64,000 bases of DNA from Bacteroidales bacterium (GTDB lineage: Bacteria; Bacteroidota; Bacteroidia; Bacteroidales; WCHB1-69): assembly GCA_024400635.1 (NCBI GenBank), contig JAKSMI010000001.1:691534-755533 (forward strand), in the 5' to 3' direction. The notes under the pieces are model-generated. The model had not been told where the DNA came from and searched no databases. It saw only the letters and a program-made list of their open reading frames with translations. The translations under genes were made by a program, and so were the position numbers. Shown piece after piece: positions 39,590 to 49,037 of the stretch. Numbering within the stretch: the first letter of the stretch is position 1; each line of letters opens with the position of its first letter.

Positions 39590-41440
39590 ATGAATCCCCA
39601 CCCGAACTTGAGGAAAATCATTACCGCGTTGTTTCTAATGCTGCTGTTTGCGTGCGGCAATAAGACTGCGGACATTGAACCTGCACCTTTCTGGTTTGAC
39701 GCTTATTCCTCGTTCAAGATGGATGATTATCAACAATACTTCAATCAGGAGCTAATGACCTTGGCTCCTGATTTCGTACCATACGGCAACTATATCATCT
39801 TGTACTATCAGATGGAAAATAATCAGTTGCTATGGACAAACAACGGCTTGCAAGAGCATAAAATCGATACCTTATTCAGCTTTATTTCAAATGCTTATCA
39901 GCATGGCTTGCCCGAAGCGAGATTCAAGAAAAATCAAATCGACTCGGTTGTGAATCTGCTGAAAACCCATCGGATTGAAAACGACGCCCCAACCTTGTAC
40001 AAAATTCTTTTCCACCTGGAAATGGATTTGACGGCAATGTACTTTGATTACGCGTCTGCTTTGAGTTTCGGCGCAACAGATCCTAAAAAGGTGAATGGCG
40101 TTAAATGGCTTTACGCCACCAAGCAAGTCGATACTTCTTTCGTTGCTAATTTGAGAAATCAGTGGCATAACATGAATGAATCACTGAAAGCAATGGCCCC
40201 AGTAGATTCCAATTACCTTGTTCTTCAAGCTGAATTTCTCCGCCTTTATCCTTATCGTGATTCTACATTAACAAATATTCCAAATAATCCTCAATCCTAT
40301 CTTCATAATGATGACGCGATAAAGCAATTATGCTCGCGATTGCAATTGCTGGGAATACTTGATACAAGTTACGTGCCGACCGAAATTTTGAGCGATACGA
40401 TTATGACAGCGGTCAATCTTTTCAGGGCCAACAATGCCATTCCGGAAAGTGCAACAATAGACGAAGAAACCATCGAAAAACTGAACCGGCCGATTTCATA
40501 TTATACCGACAAACTCGCTGTTAATATGGAACGTTTGCGCTGGCGAATCATTCCACAAAAAGGTGAAAATTTCATCGCTGTCAATATTCCTGATTTCACT
40601 TTAAGAACTTATAGGGAAAATGTTTCTGTTTTCACCACCAACATCTGCTGCGGAAAAACACAAAATCCAAATGTTAAACCAGAAGAAAGACATAGCGGCA
40701 AATTGATACTAGCTTTCGAATCGGAAACACCTTTGTTGTATAGCACCATCAAGCGTATCGTCCTGAATCCTGAATGGAACATTCCCTATTCAATCCTTCG
40801 GGATGAATACTATCCTAAATTTGTCAAAAGCAATACTGCGGTAGTAAAAAAAGAAGATTTGTACATCGTTGATAAAAAAACGGGCAAATACATGGTTCCT
40901 GATTCTATCCAATGGAGTAAAATCAATAGAAAAAACATTCCTTATAAAATATTTCAATCTTCCGGGAAGCACAATGCCCTCGGACAAATCAAATTTGATT
41001 TTCCCAATACTGAATCCGTGTATTTGCATGACACCAATAACAAGGGTGCCTTCAAACGCAGGGTGAGAGCTTTAAGCCATGGATGTGTGCGCGTACAAAA
41101 TCCTTTCGAGTTGGCTGCTGTTTTGTACGAAATGAATGATTATGATTCGCTCAGATGCGAAGAATTGAGCATCATTGTCGGCAAGGAACCCGTAAGCGAT
41201 AAAGGAAAAGAATATCTTGAAAAGAGAGAGGAGCAAGAAACGAAATATTACGAATCCCTTTCTGCAGAAAAGAAACGCTTTTATCGTTCCTTACGACCTA
41301 CCAGCGTCTATCTGGAAAAAACCATGCCTGTTTATATTGAATACTACACGGCTTACGTGGGAGATAATGGTATGGTGCAATATCGTAATGACATTTATTA
41401 TAAAGACGAAAATATAATTTATCTACTTAATAATCAATAA
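39590..41440 (+). CDS. L,D-transpeptidase (YcbB/ErfK-type) lipoprotein
   Basis: 616 residues. The N-terminal hydrophobic stretch ends in LLFACG, a lipobox. A long helical scaffold follows, then a peptidoglycan-binding-like region (FRANNAIPESATIDEETIEK). The YkuD catalytic domain holds FIAVNIPDFTLRTYRENVSV, TTNICCGKTQNPN, VYLHDTNNKGAFKRRVRALS and HGCVRVQNPFELA, where Cys is the nucleophile and His the base. It crosslinks peptide stems in the periplasm as 3-3 links or anchors proteins. It lies between the aminotransferase and M64 genes with 1-3 nt gaps, so these are one unit. Confidence 0.9.
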   Translation: MNPHPNLRKIITALFLMLLFACGNKTADIEPAPFWFDAYSSFKMDDYQQYFNQELMTLAPDFVPYGNYIILYYQMENNQLLWTNNGLQEHKIDTLFSFISNAYQHGLPEARFKKNQIDSVVNLLKTHRIENDAPTLYKILFHLEMDLTAMYFDYASALSFGATDPKKVNGVKWLYATKQVDTSFVANLRNQWHNMNESLKAMAPVDSNYLVLQAEFLRLYPYRDSTLTNIPNNPQSYLHNDDAIKQLCSRLQLLGILDTSYVPTEILSDTIMTAVNLFRANNAIPESATIDEETIEKLNRPISYYTDKLAVNMERLRWRIIPQKGENFIAVNIPDFTLRTYRENVSVFTTNICCGKTQNPNVKPEERHSGKLILAFESETPLLYSTIKRIVLNPEWNIPYSILRDEYYPKFVKSNTAVVKKEDLYIVDKKTGKYMVPDSIQWSKINRKNIPYKIFQSSGKHNALGQIKFDFPNTESVYLHDTNNKGAFKRRVRALSHGCVRVQNPFELAAVLYEMNDYDSLRCEELSIIVGKEPVSDKGKEYLEKREEQETKYYESLSAEKKRFYRSLRPTSVYLEKTMPVYIEYYTAYVGDNGMVQYRNDIYYKDENIIYLLNNQ

Positions 41441-41441
41441 G

Positions 41442-42713
41442 ATGAAAAAAATCATATTAGTCATGGCATTGCAAATGGCCGTTTTCTGTCTTTTTGCACA
41501 AAATTTTGACCAATATTTTGAAAATAAGACGGTCAGAATAGATTACAAGCACATTGGCGATAGCCGCAGCGAAAGCATCGAAGTGGTTAATCATTATGTG
41601 GGAAAGGAGTGGACTGGCACATTCACTCATCTGGTGGAACCTCAGCGCAAGGGTTCTTTACTGTTCGAACTTTTTGACGCTCTTACCGGTGAACTGATTT
41701 ACAGCCGCAGTAACGACTGCCTTTTCTATGAATACCGTACTACGGAACGCGGTGAAAAGGAAGTTGGTATCTTTGAAGAATGCGTTCGCTTCCCTATGCC
41801 CAAACGAATGGCAAAATATAAATTTACGGGCTTTAACCGCAAAAACCAACCGACGGAAATTTACCAAGGTGTTTTTGACCCACAAAGCACCGAATGCCAA
41901 GCCATGAAAAAGGAATACAAGGTCAAGAATCTTCACGTAGCAGCCGCCCCCGACAATGCCATTGACATTCTATTCATTCCTGATGGCTATGCTAAAAGTG
42001 ACAAAAAGAAAATGCAAAAGGATTTCGACCGCTTTGCTTCTTACATTGTTAATTGTCACCCTTACGTTGATTTGACTAATCATGTGAATATTAGAGCAAT
42101 AGAAGCTTATTCGGAAGAATCTGGCATCACAGATCCCAATAAGAACATTTTCAAAAAAACACTCTTGAACAGCAGTTACAATGTTATTGACGTGGATCGC
42201 TATCTGATGTGCCTGAACGTTTGGAAAATGCATGAAATTGCCGATGACGCTCCTTACGATTTCATCATTTTGATTTGCAACAGCAGCAAATATGGCGGTG
42301 GGGGCATCTACAATTTCTATTGCACTGTAAACAATGACAGTCCCAATTCCAATTATGTGATTGTCCATGAAATGGGTCACATGATTGGCGGTTTGGCAGA
42401 TGAATACTACGAATCAGAAGTCAGCACCCGCGATTTTTATCCCGAAGGTGTGGAACCCGTAGAGCCCAACGTGACCACTTTGGTCAATTTCGAGGCCAAA
42501 TGGAAAGACATGATTACAGAGGGCACCCCCATTCCTACGCCTTTAGCTCCAGAATATGAGGAAACTGTTGGCGTTTTCGAAGGAGGCGGTTATGTTGCAG
42601 AAGGTGTTTACCGACCCGTTATCCATTGCACGATGCATCAGATTCTCTACGACCATTTCTGTCCCGTATGCCGTAAGGCTTTGGAAGAATCCATTCTATT
42701 TTATAGCAAATAA
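41442..42713 (+). CDS. Secreted M64-family metallopeptidase (IgA-peptidase-like)
   Basis: 423 residues with a signal peptide ending near LFAQN. A beta-rich N-terminal domain of about 140 residues is followed by the M64 catalytic domain: AIDILFIPDGYAKSDKKKMQ, NVNIRAIEAYSEESGITDPN-like VNIRAIEAYSEESGITDP, YDFIILICNSSKYGGGGIYN and SNYVIVHEMGHMIGGLADEY, the HExxHxxGxxDE zinc site with the third ligand Asp. A C-terminal segment has HCTMHQ and FCPVCRKALEE, matching the family end. M64 members cleave immunoglobulin A in some gut species and are general secreted proteases in others. It is followed by a barrel protein after 8 nt. Confidence 0.9.
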   Translation: MKKIILVMALQMAVFCLFAQNFDQYFENKTVRIDYKHIGDSRSESIEVVNHYVGKEWTGTFTHLVEPQRKGSLLFELFDALTGELIYSRSNDCLFYEYRTTERGEKEVGIFEECVRFPMPKRMAKYKFTGFNRKNQPTEIYQGVFDPQSTECQAMKKEYKVKNLHVAAAPDNAIDILFIPDGYAKSDKKKMQKDFDRFASYIVNCHPYVDLTNHVNIRAIEAYSEESGITDPNKNIFKKTLLNSSYNVIDVDRYLMCLNVWKMHEIADDAPYDFIILICNSSKYGGGGIYNFYCTVNNDSPNSNYVIVHEMGHMIGGLADEYYESEVSTRDFYPEGVEPVEPNVTTLVNFEAKWKDMITEGTPIPTPLAPEYEETVGVFEGGGYVAEGVYRPVIHCTMHQILYDHFCPVCRKALEESILFYSK

Positions 42714-42721
42714 TTATACGA

Positions 42722-43654
42722 ATGAAACGCATTATCATTTTTTTGTTATCTACGATGATTTGTTTTTGCTCAACAGCGCAAAATTATCGTAATCACAATA
42801 AAAATGATAATTCATCAAATAAAAATACAACTGAAAAAATTGATAAAAAGGGTTGCCGGTACGAAGCTGGATTTGATTTCATCATTGCCGGTGGCTGCTA
42901 TTTCGGCTCCAAATACAATGCCCAATATTATAATGGCGACTTGAAGAATGAAAATAACCTCGGCTACATCTTTAATAATCAATATTGGAGGGATGAAATT
43001 AATAGGGTTATTAAAGATAGATATCCCTATATCAGTGATGATGTGGAAAATTTAGGTCCTATAGGCAACACAAGCTATAAAGTTAGCGTCTTTGTATCGT
43101 TAGGAGTAAAATACAGATTTAATGACAACTGGAGTTTGCAGCTGGCTTATTCATTTGCTCACTTGATAGCCAATGGGCAATTTAGACTGGGTTATACAGC
43201 GGTTCCAGGAACAGAACGCACAGGAATGTTAGACAACCAATACATCGTAGGCAAGGAAGACCGGTCAATGTTTGACTTTTCGGGGTGTTATTTATTTACC
43301 ACCCATTCGTTGGTACGTCCGTTCATCGAATTGGGAGCACAATTCAACTTTGTGCGGGTGAAGAGTATGGATGCCATCTTTTATGATGACAATAAAAATA
43401 AAATCTTGACCTATTCTTTGTTGAATAACCTGCAAAACAATATTCCGGGCGTCCAGTCGGATGGAAGAATTGTGAAATATGGCGGGCCGGGCTTTGGTTT
43501 TTCAGCTGCTGCCGGCATCAAAATTTCGTTCAACAGTAAAATTTCGCTTGATCCGACTTTCTATTTTTCGGCCAGCAAACTGGGCTTACCCGGCTATAAA
43601 GATTTCTCATACAATTTTGGCATACTGATTCGCGTGGTGATGAGTGATGAATAA
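42722..43654 (+). CDS. Outer-membrane beta-barrel protein
   Basis: 310 residues with a signal peptide ending near STAQN, then a 25-residue Asn/Lys-rich segment. The rest has alternating strands with aromatic girdle residues, for example KVSVFVSLGVKYRFNDNWSL, QLAYSFAHLI, LVRPFIELGAQFNFVRVKS and KISLDPTFYFSA, ending DFSYNFGILIRVVM. It resembles the porin-like OprF/OmpW-type barrels of Bacteroidota. It sits between the M64 peptidase and the sorted PKD protein. Confidence 0.75.
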   Translation: MKRIIIFLLSTMICFCSTAQNYRNHNKNDNSSNKNTTEKIDKKGCRYEAGFDFIIAGGCYFGSKYNAQYYNGDLKNENNLGYIFNNQYWRDEINRVIKDRYPYISDDVENLGPIGNTSYKVSVFVSLGVKYRFNDNWSLQLAYSFAHLIANGQFRLGYTAVPGTERTGMLDNQYIVGKEDRSMFDFSGCYLFTTHSLVRPFIELGAQFNFVRVKSMDAIFYDDNKNKILTYSLLNNLQNNIPGVQSDGRIVKYGGPGFGFSAAAGIKISFNSKISLDPTFYFSASKLGLPGYKDFSYNFGILIRVVMSDE

Positions 43655-43664
43655 TAACTTTTAT

Positions 43665-43672
43665 TATTTTTG
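43665..43672 (+). promoter_or_regulatory. -7 box for the choice-of-anchor L protein gene
   Basis: TATTTTTG matches TAnnTTTG, about 30 nt before ATG 43702. Confidence 0.6.
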
Positions 43673-43701
43673 CAAACTAAAATTCTAAAAATATAAACAT
43701 T

Positions 43702-46008
43702 ATGAATAAAAATAGGATGAAAAATACTGTTTTAGTGCTTGTTGTATTTTGTATGACCATTTTAAGCACCGACAAAGTTGCAGCCCAAGCCATTACGGTA
43801 TCCAATGTAAATGGGCAATCGCCTGCGGCATTTTTGAATACCAACCTTGCCGCCCAGGATGTGGAACTTTACAACTGCAAGTTCAACTGGAGCACAGGCA
43901 ACATCAATGGTAGCCAAGTGGGTACATTCGCCAATACTAATCCCCACTTCCCATACTCTGCAGGCATTGTGCTGACTACAGGGAATATTTCAGTTGCCCC
44001 AGGACCCAATTCGAGTGTAAGTGAAAGCAGTACATTAGGTGTCAACAATGCTAACGGACAGCACGATAGTGACCTGCAAGCACTTATTTCCCAACCGCTG
44101 AATGGCACTTCCGTTTTGGAATTCAATTTCAAAAGTACCTTGGGCAATACCTTTTCTTTTCATTATATTTTTGGTTCAGAGGAATATCCTGAATACGTTT
44201 GTTCAAGTTTTAATGATGTATTTGGTTTCTTCTTGACAGGTCCTGATTATTTTACTGGACAAAATACAACAAAGAATATCGCATTGATTCCTGGTACAAC
44301 TTTACCCGTAGCTATCAATACACTTAATGGTGGTACTCCTGCTGGCGAGGCAAGTGATTGCAATTTGTCATACAGTAATTTTTATAATAACAATTCTTAT
44401 AATGGAGCGGTGGAATATGATGGCAATACCGTGGATTTAACCGCAGAGTCGATGGTACAGCAATGCGCTGAATATACAATCAAATTATCCATTGCCAATG
44501 CAAGTGATGGTGCGTATGATTCTGGAGTATTCTTGGAAAAAGGCAGTTTTGTCGTGCCCAAACTGAAACTCACCCATACCACTGAAATGAATAACGACAC
44601 ATTGATTGAAAATTGCAACTGGTCGGACCTTTATTTTACTATTTCTGAGCCCTTGGAGAATGACTTGATGATCCACGTGAGCGAATTGCCAGGTACAACG
44701 GCAAGCGCACAGGATTATCGCTTGTTGGTATATAGAACCAATGGAACAATAGATACCATTGGGGCAGGTGCTTGGTTTTCTTTCCCAGCTGGTGTAACAA
44801 GTCAACATTTGCGTTGTATGGTTGCACCTAACGCACCAATTCCCGATTATCAATCGAAAACTTTGAAATTGGATTTCTCCGCCGACATTTGTACTCCTTT
44901 CACTTATTTGGATGGACACACTGAAAATATGATTCAGCATGATATCGTTGAGTTCAAGTTGGTTGCCAATCATCAATTTACCGTTGGTAATGACAGCATT
45001 TTCTACTGTGATGGATGCCATCACGTGGCTTTGCAGTTGCAAGGGGGCACAGAACCCTTGCGTTACAGCTGGACACCGTCGGCACCATTAGCCAACCCTC
45101 ATGCCCGCGAAAGTGATGCCAACGTCACCCAGCCTACCACTTTCCAAGTGATTGTCAGCGACCGCTGGAACTGCCTTGTAGATACAGGTTTTCATACGGC
45201 TTTGATTACGCAGACCCCAACAATTGAAGGTCACTATTTCATCTCTCCCCGCACGATATGCGTACCCGAAGAGGTTGAATTCAGATCTACGGCAACACCG
45301 GCTCAATTCCACGAATGGACCATCACGGGCGAAGGTGGTGCGGACACTACCATTCTGGCACAGAATTTTACCTACACTTTTGACCAACCTGGACATTACT
45401 CCATTTATTATCGTGCATACGAAGCTCCCGAATGCGAAGGCCATATCAACCTTTCCAACTATATCATTGCGGGTGAAACGCCAATTCCACAATTCGTTTT
45501 CGAGCCTGCAGAACCGGAAGTTGGGGAAGAAGTGGTTTTCACCAATGAAAGTGTTGGCAACAATTTGAGTTATGAATGGAGTTTTGGTGATGGCAATACC
45601 AGTCACGAAGAAAACCCAACGCACATTTACAACAACGAAAATACCGAAAGCTATAACGTGGTACTGAAAGCTACCGACCCCGCCGGTTGTAGCGATACTT
45701 ATATGCAGCCCGTACCCGTTGTTGACAACTTCGCCCTTTGGGTACCCAACAGCTTCACACCCAACAAGGATGGTCTCAACGACATTTTCCTTCCTTCTGT
45801 GAATTGCGTGGCCAAATACGATATCACCATCTATGATCGCAAGGGCGGAATGATTTTCTACTCTGACAATCCAGAAGTCGGCTGGGATGGTACGTTCAAC
45901 GGGAAACCTTGCCCCGCTGGTGTTTACGATTATATCATTCATTACGTTAGATTTAACAATCTGAAACAAGACCTTCTTAGCAGAGGCCAGATTTTATTGG
46001 TCAAATAG
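43702..46008 (+). CDS. Type IX-sorted surface protein with choice-of-anchor L and PKD domains
   Basis: 768 residues with a signal peptide ending near KVAAQA. Residues 30-285 form a choice-of-anchor L domain: GIVLTTGNISVAPGPNSSVS, LEFNFKSTLGNTFSFHYIFG, EEYPEYVCSSFNDVFGFFLT and IPGTTLPVAINTLNG. Middle beta domains follow, then a PKD domain at about 595-680 (FVFEPAEPEVGEEVVFTNES, YEWSFGDGNTSHEENPTHIY). The last 85 residues are a type B C-terminal sorting domain (WVPNSFTPNKDGLNDIFLPS, YDITIYDRKGGMIFYSDN, GWDGTFNGKPCPAGVYDYII), the secretion and anchoring signal read by the type IX machinery. Probably a surface adhesin or enzyme carrier. It precedes the M16 gene by 4 nt. Confidence 0.9.
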   Translation: MNKNRMKNTVLVLVVFCMTILSTDKVAAQAITVSNVNGQSPAAFLNTNLAAQDVELYNCKFNWSTGNINGSQVGTFANTNPHFPYSAGIVLTTGNISVAPGPNSSVSESSTLGVNNANGQHDSDLQALISQPLNGTSVLEFNFKSTLGNTFSFHYIFGSEEYPEYVCSSFNDVFGFFLTGPDYFTGQNTTKNIALIPGTTLPVAINTLNGGTPAGEASDCNLSYSNFYNNNSYNGAVEYDGNTVDLTAESMVQQCAEYTIKLSIANASDGAYDSGVFLEKGSFVVPKLKLTHTTEMNNDTLIENCNWSDLYFTISEPLENDLMIHVSELPGTTASAQDYRLLVYRTNGTIDTIGAGAWFSFPAGVTSQHLRCMVAPNAPIPDYQSKTLKLDFSADICTPFTYLDGHTENMIQHDIVEFKLVANHQFTVGNDSIFYCDGCHHVALQLQGGTEPLRYSWTPSAPLANPHARESDANVTQPTTFQVIVSDRWNCLVDTGFHTALITQTPTIEGHYFISPRTICVPEEVEFRSTATPAQFHEWTITGEGGADTTILAQNFTYTFDQPGHYSIYYRAYEAPECEGHINLSNYIIAGETPIPQFVFEPAEPEVGEEVVFTNESVGNNLSYEWSFGDGNTSHEENPTHIYNNENTESYNVVLKATDPAGCSDTYMQPVPVVDNFALWVPNSFTPNKDGLNDIFLPSVNCVAKYDITIYDRKGGMIFYSDNPEVGWDGTFNGKPCPAGVYDYIIHYVRFNNLKQDLLSRGQILLVK

Positions 46009-46012
46009 CATT

Positions 46013-47251
46013 ATGCCACTCAATTTCAAAAGACACATTCTTGCCAATGGGCTTCGCTTGATTGTTCACGAAGATGCGAGCACACCATTGGCTTCCTGCA
46101 ATGTGGTTTACAACGTTGGTTCGCGCGATGAACAACCCGACATGACGGGAATGGCTCACTTGTTTGAACATTTTATGTTTACGGGCTCAAAAAACGTGGA
46201 CAATTACGATGCCGTTTTGCAGAATGTCGGCGGTATCAACAATGCCTACACGACACAAGATTTGACACACTATTACATCACTTTGCCAGCAGCCAATATC
46301 GAGCATGCCTTGTGGCTTGAGTCAGACCGTATGCTTGAACTGGCTTTCAAGCAAGAGTCGCTGAATGTGCAGAAACAGGTGGTAATTGAAGAATTCAAGG
46401 AGAATTTCCTGAATCAGCCATACGGTGATATATGGTTGATTTTCAATAATTTCTTCTTTAAAAATCATCCTTACAAATGGATGCCGATAGGCAAGGAAAT
46501 CAGCCATATCGAAAAGGTGACGATGCAGGATATGAAGGCGTTTTTCTATCATTTCTATCGTCCCAACAATGCCGTTTTGTGTCTTTCCGGCAATATCCAT
46601 TTTGATGAGGTAGTGCCGCTGGTCGAAAAATGGTTCGGTGACATTCCAGCGGGCGATGTCGTCACCAAAAATTTCCCAAAGGAAGAGGAGCAAACCCAAC
46701 GCCGTTTTCAGGAAGTGCATCGCGATGTGCCCGCAGACTTGCTTTTCAAAGGCTGGCCCATTTGCGGCCGTTTGCACCCCGATTTCTATGCCTACGACTT
46801 GCTTTCCGACCTCTTCGGCAGCGGCCAGTCATCGTTCCTTTATAAAAAATTCGTTATCGACCAACCCGTCTTCACTGATTTGAGTGCCTACGTTTCTGGA
46901 ACCATAGATCCTGGAATGTTCAATATCATTGGTCGTCCCGTAGAAGATATGCCTATTGAAGATGCCGATAAGATGCTATGTGATTTTTTATATAATGCTG
47001 ATAATCAATTTATAAAAGATACTGAATTACAAAAAGTCAAAAATCGGGTAGCAACGATTATTCTGCAAAACGAAATCAAAATCGAAGACCGTTCATCATC
47101 GCTGGCGGTTTCGGAATGCTACAGCTGTGTTGAGGATTTCAACGATGAAATCTCGCTTTATAATGCGGTTTCTTGTCCGCAAATCAACAATTTATGCCAA
47201 CAGATGTTTGCCCCTGAAAAAGAAAACACGCTATATTATAAAACCAATTAA
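46013..47251 (+). CDS. M16-family zinc peptidase
   Basis: 412 residues, one M16 pair of alpha-beta domains. The active half has MTGMAHLFEHFMFTGSKNVD with the inverted zinc site HxxEH (HLFEH) and the distal Glu in EEFKENFLNQPYGD. The second half carries the R/Y region near PDFYAYDLLSDLFGSGQSSF. A signal peptide is not seen, so it is cytoplasmic or exported by other means. Bacteroidota often encode M16 genes in pairs of active and inactive halves; here only the active one is present. Confidence 0.9.
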   Translation: MPLNFKRHILANGLRLIVHEDASTPLASCNVVYNVGSRDEQPDMTGMAHLFEHFMFTGSKNVDNYDAVLQNVGGINNAYTTQDLTHYYITLPAANIEHALWLESDRMLELAFKQESLNVQKQVVIEEFKENFLNQPYGDIWLIFNNFFFKNHPYKWMPIGKEISHIEKVTMQDMKAFFYHFYRPNNAVLCLSGNIHFDEVVPLVEKWFGDIPAGDVVTKNFPKEEEQTQRRFQEVHRDVPADLLFKGWPICGRLHPDFYAYDLLSDLFGSGQSSFLYKKFVIDQPVFTDLSAYVSGTIDPGMFNIIGRPVEDMPIEDADKMLCDFLYNADNQFIKDTELQKVKNRVATIILQNEIKIEDRSSSLAVSECYSCVEDFNDEISLYNAVSCPQINNLCQQMFAPEKENTLYYKTN

Positions 47252-47261
47252 GACAATTATT

Positions 47262-47708
47262 ATGAACAATTTCCTACAATATATCCAAAAAAAGGACATT
47301 GTGGAGTGTGCCACATTGCTTGGCGTTACTATGGCCGCACTGATATCATTTTTTTGTGGACATGCCTTTATAGCTTACTTGCTCTTGTTTTTGTACAGCA
47401 TTTTCATGCTTATAATACACATCAAGCATTTTTATGATTACAGCATTTTAAACAAAGATGGACGACCTTCCTTCGGATTATATTTTTTGGCTATTTATGC
47501 AAAATTAGAATCTACGGGGTTGGCAATAATATCAATGTCTATCCCCAAGCACCTTTCCTCATTAGTTATTTCTTTGATTTTTACTTTATTACCAATTTTA
47601 GCATACACCATTGTCGTGCTTTGCAAGAAAGCATGGAAAGAGTTGTTTAATACCATCATTTACATCATTCCTATTTTAGTAGGATTGGTGTTGATTTTTA
47701 CGAAATAA
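47262..47708 (+). CDS. Small integral membrane protein of unknown function
   Basis: 148 residues from ATG 47262, 10 nt after the M16 stop; longer starts overlap the M16 gene. Four hydrophobic segments are visible: VTMAALISFFCGHAFIAYLL, LLFLYSIFMLIIHIKHFYDY, LAIYAKLESTGLAIISMSIP and LVISLIFTLLPILAYTIVVL, ending in a further IIYIIPILVGLVLIF. No known motif. Gene order suggests co-expression with the M16 peptidase. Confidence 0.6.
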   Translation: MNNFLQYIQKKDIVECATLLGVTMAALISFFCGHAFIAYLLLFLYSIFMLIIHIKHFYDYSILNKDGRPSFGLYFLAIYAKLESTGLAIISMSIPKHLSSLVISLIFTLLPILAYTIVVLCKKAWKELFNTIIYIIPILVGLVLIFTK

Positions 47709-47759
47709 AACATCTTTGTGGATGTTCCAACTCCCAGACAATCAAAAGAAAAATCCTAA

Positions 47760-49007
47760 TTATTTCCTTCTGCAAAGAATCCTGGTTCTTTCAGCAGCTT
47801 CCTTCATAATTTCCTCTTCTCCTTCCACGTGATGGTTTTGCATGAGAATCTTACCATCGCAAATAACGGTGTCGATGAGGGAAGTATTGGCAGAGAAAAC
47901 CCAATTGCTGACAACATTATGGCTGGGGCACATCGCAACATCATCAAGGCGAACCAAAAGCATATCGGCGAGATAGCCTTTTTTGATAACGCCAGCATGT
48001 ATACCAAAGGCTTCTGCACCATTTCGGGTAGCAATTTTCAGAGCAATTTCAGCCGTCATATTTTCCGGTTGGCTGGTAGCTTTTGCCAAGAGAGCGGCAA
48101 GTTTCATTTCCTCACGCATATCCAAATTATTGTTCGATGAATTGCCATCCGTACCCAAAGTTACGCGACAGCCTGCATCCAGGGCGGCTTTCATCTTGAA
48201 AAAGCCGGAGGAGAGTTTCAGATTGCTACATGGGCAATGTGAAATCACAGTTTTGCTTTCTGCCAACAAAGCACGATCTTCATCGTCAATATAGATGGCG
48301 TGGGCAATGGTCAAGTTTTTATTCAAAATGCCCAACTGTTTCAAATACTTAACGGGTGTCATACCGAATTGGGCAACACAATCGTTCCATTCCTGCTGCG
48401 TTTCGGCAAGATGGGTATGCATTCTAAAATGATGTTTCCGAGCTTGCGCCGCGCAATAAAGGTAATTATCAGAATTCACGGTATAGATAGCATGAGGATT
48501 CATCGAAAATTGCACTCTGTCACTTCTGGGAATTTCCAATGTCCGCTGAATTTCGTCTTCTAACTGCTCGTGTGCCACGTGGTCAAACAAAACAAATCCC
48601 AAATTGGCTCTCAAACCCATCTGTTCAACAATGGGAACATAAAGGTCCGCGTTCATATACATATCATTGAAAAAGACCGTACCGCTCTTTATCATTTCCA
48701 AGTACGCCAGGCGTGCTCCCGCCTGAAAATCTTCGCGTTGCATCCTTGCTTCCAAGGGCCAGATTTTCTCATTCAGCCACTCGAACAAACCCATTTCCTC
48801 GGCATAACCACGCATCAAGGACATTGAAGCATGGGTATGTGTATTGTAAAAAGCAGGAAAAACTGCCATCCCCGACGCATCAATGTGCTTAGACACTGCG
48901 GGAAAATTGTCCTGATGATGAGGTAAAATGTCAGAAATCAGATTGCCATCAATCAGAATATCCACATTTTTATTAGTTAGAAAAGCATTGTTAATTACAT
49001 ATTTCAT
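47760..49007 (-). CDS. Amidohydrolase, MTA/SAH deaminase family
   Basis: 415 residues of the metal-dependent TIM-barrel class. Motifs: FPAFYNTHTHASMSLMRGYA (His-x-His), VQFSMNPHAIYTVNSD, MHTHLAETQQEW, TIAHAIYIDDEDRALLAESK, SHCPCSNLKL and TLGTDGNSSNNNLDMREEMK with the catalytic Asp. MtaD-type enzymes remove the amino group from methylthioadenosine or S-adenosylhomocysteine; related ones act on other purines or triazines. Substrate is not fixed by these motifs. Confidence 0.85.
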   Translation of the reverse strand: MKYVINNAFLTNKNVDILIDGNLISDILPHHQDNFPAVSKHIDASGMAVFPAFYNTHTHASMSLMRGYAEEMGLFEWLNEKIWPLEARMQREDFQAGARLAYLEMIKSGTVFFNDMYMNADLYVPIVEQMGLRANLGFVLFDHVAHEQLEDEIQRTLEIPRSDRVQFSMNPHAIYTVNSDNYLYCAAQARKHHFRMHTHLAETQQEWNDCVAQFGMTPVKYLKQLGILNKNLTIAHAIYIDDEDRALLAESKTVISHCPCSNLKLSSGFFKMKAALDAGCRVTLGTDGNSSNNNLDMREEMKLAALLAKATSQPENMTAEIALKIATRNGAEAFGIHAGVIKKGYLADMLLVRLDDVAMCPSHNVVSNWVFSANTSLIDTVICDGKILMQNHHVEGEEEIMKEAAERTRILCRRK

Positions 49008-49037
49008 TGTATATCAATATTTTAGTAAAAATTATTA

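Noticed and set aside
45088..45969. 293-residue open frame on the minus strand inside the choice-of-anchor L/PKD gene
   Set aside because: It is the shadow of a well-supported + strand gene; it has no motif, no promoter and no translation start context.
47709..47759. Terminator between the small membrane protein and the amidohydrolase genes
   Set aside because: AACATC/GATGTT can pair only weakly and there is no T-tract on either side.
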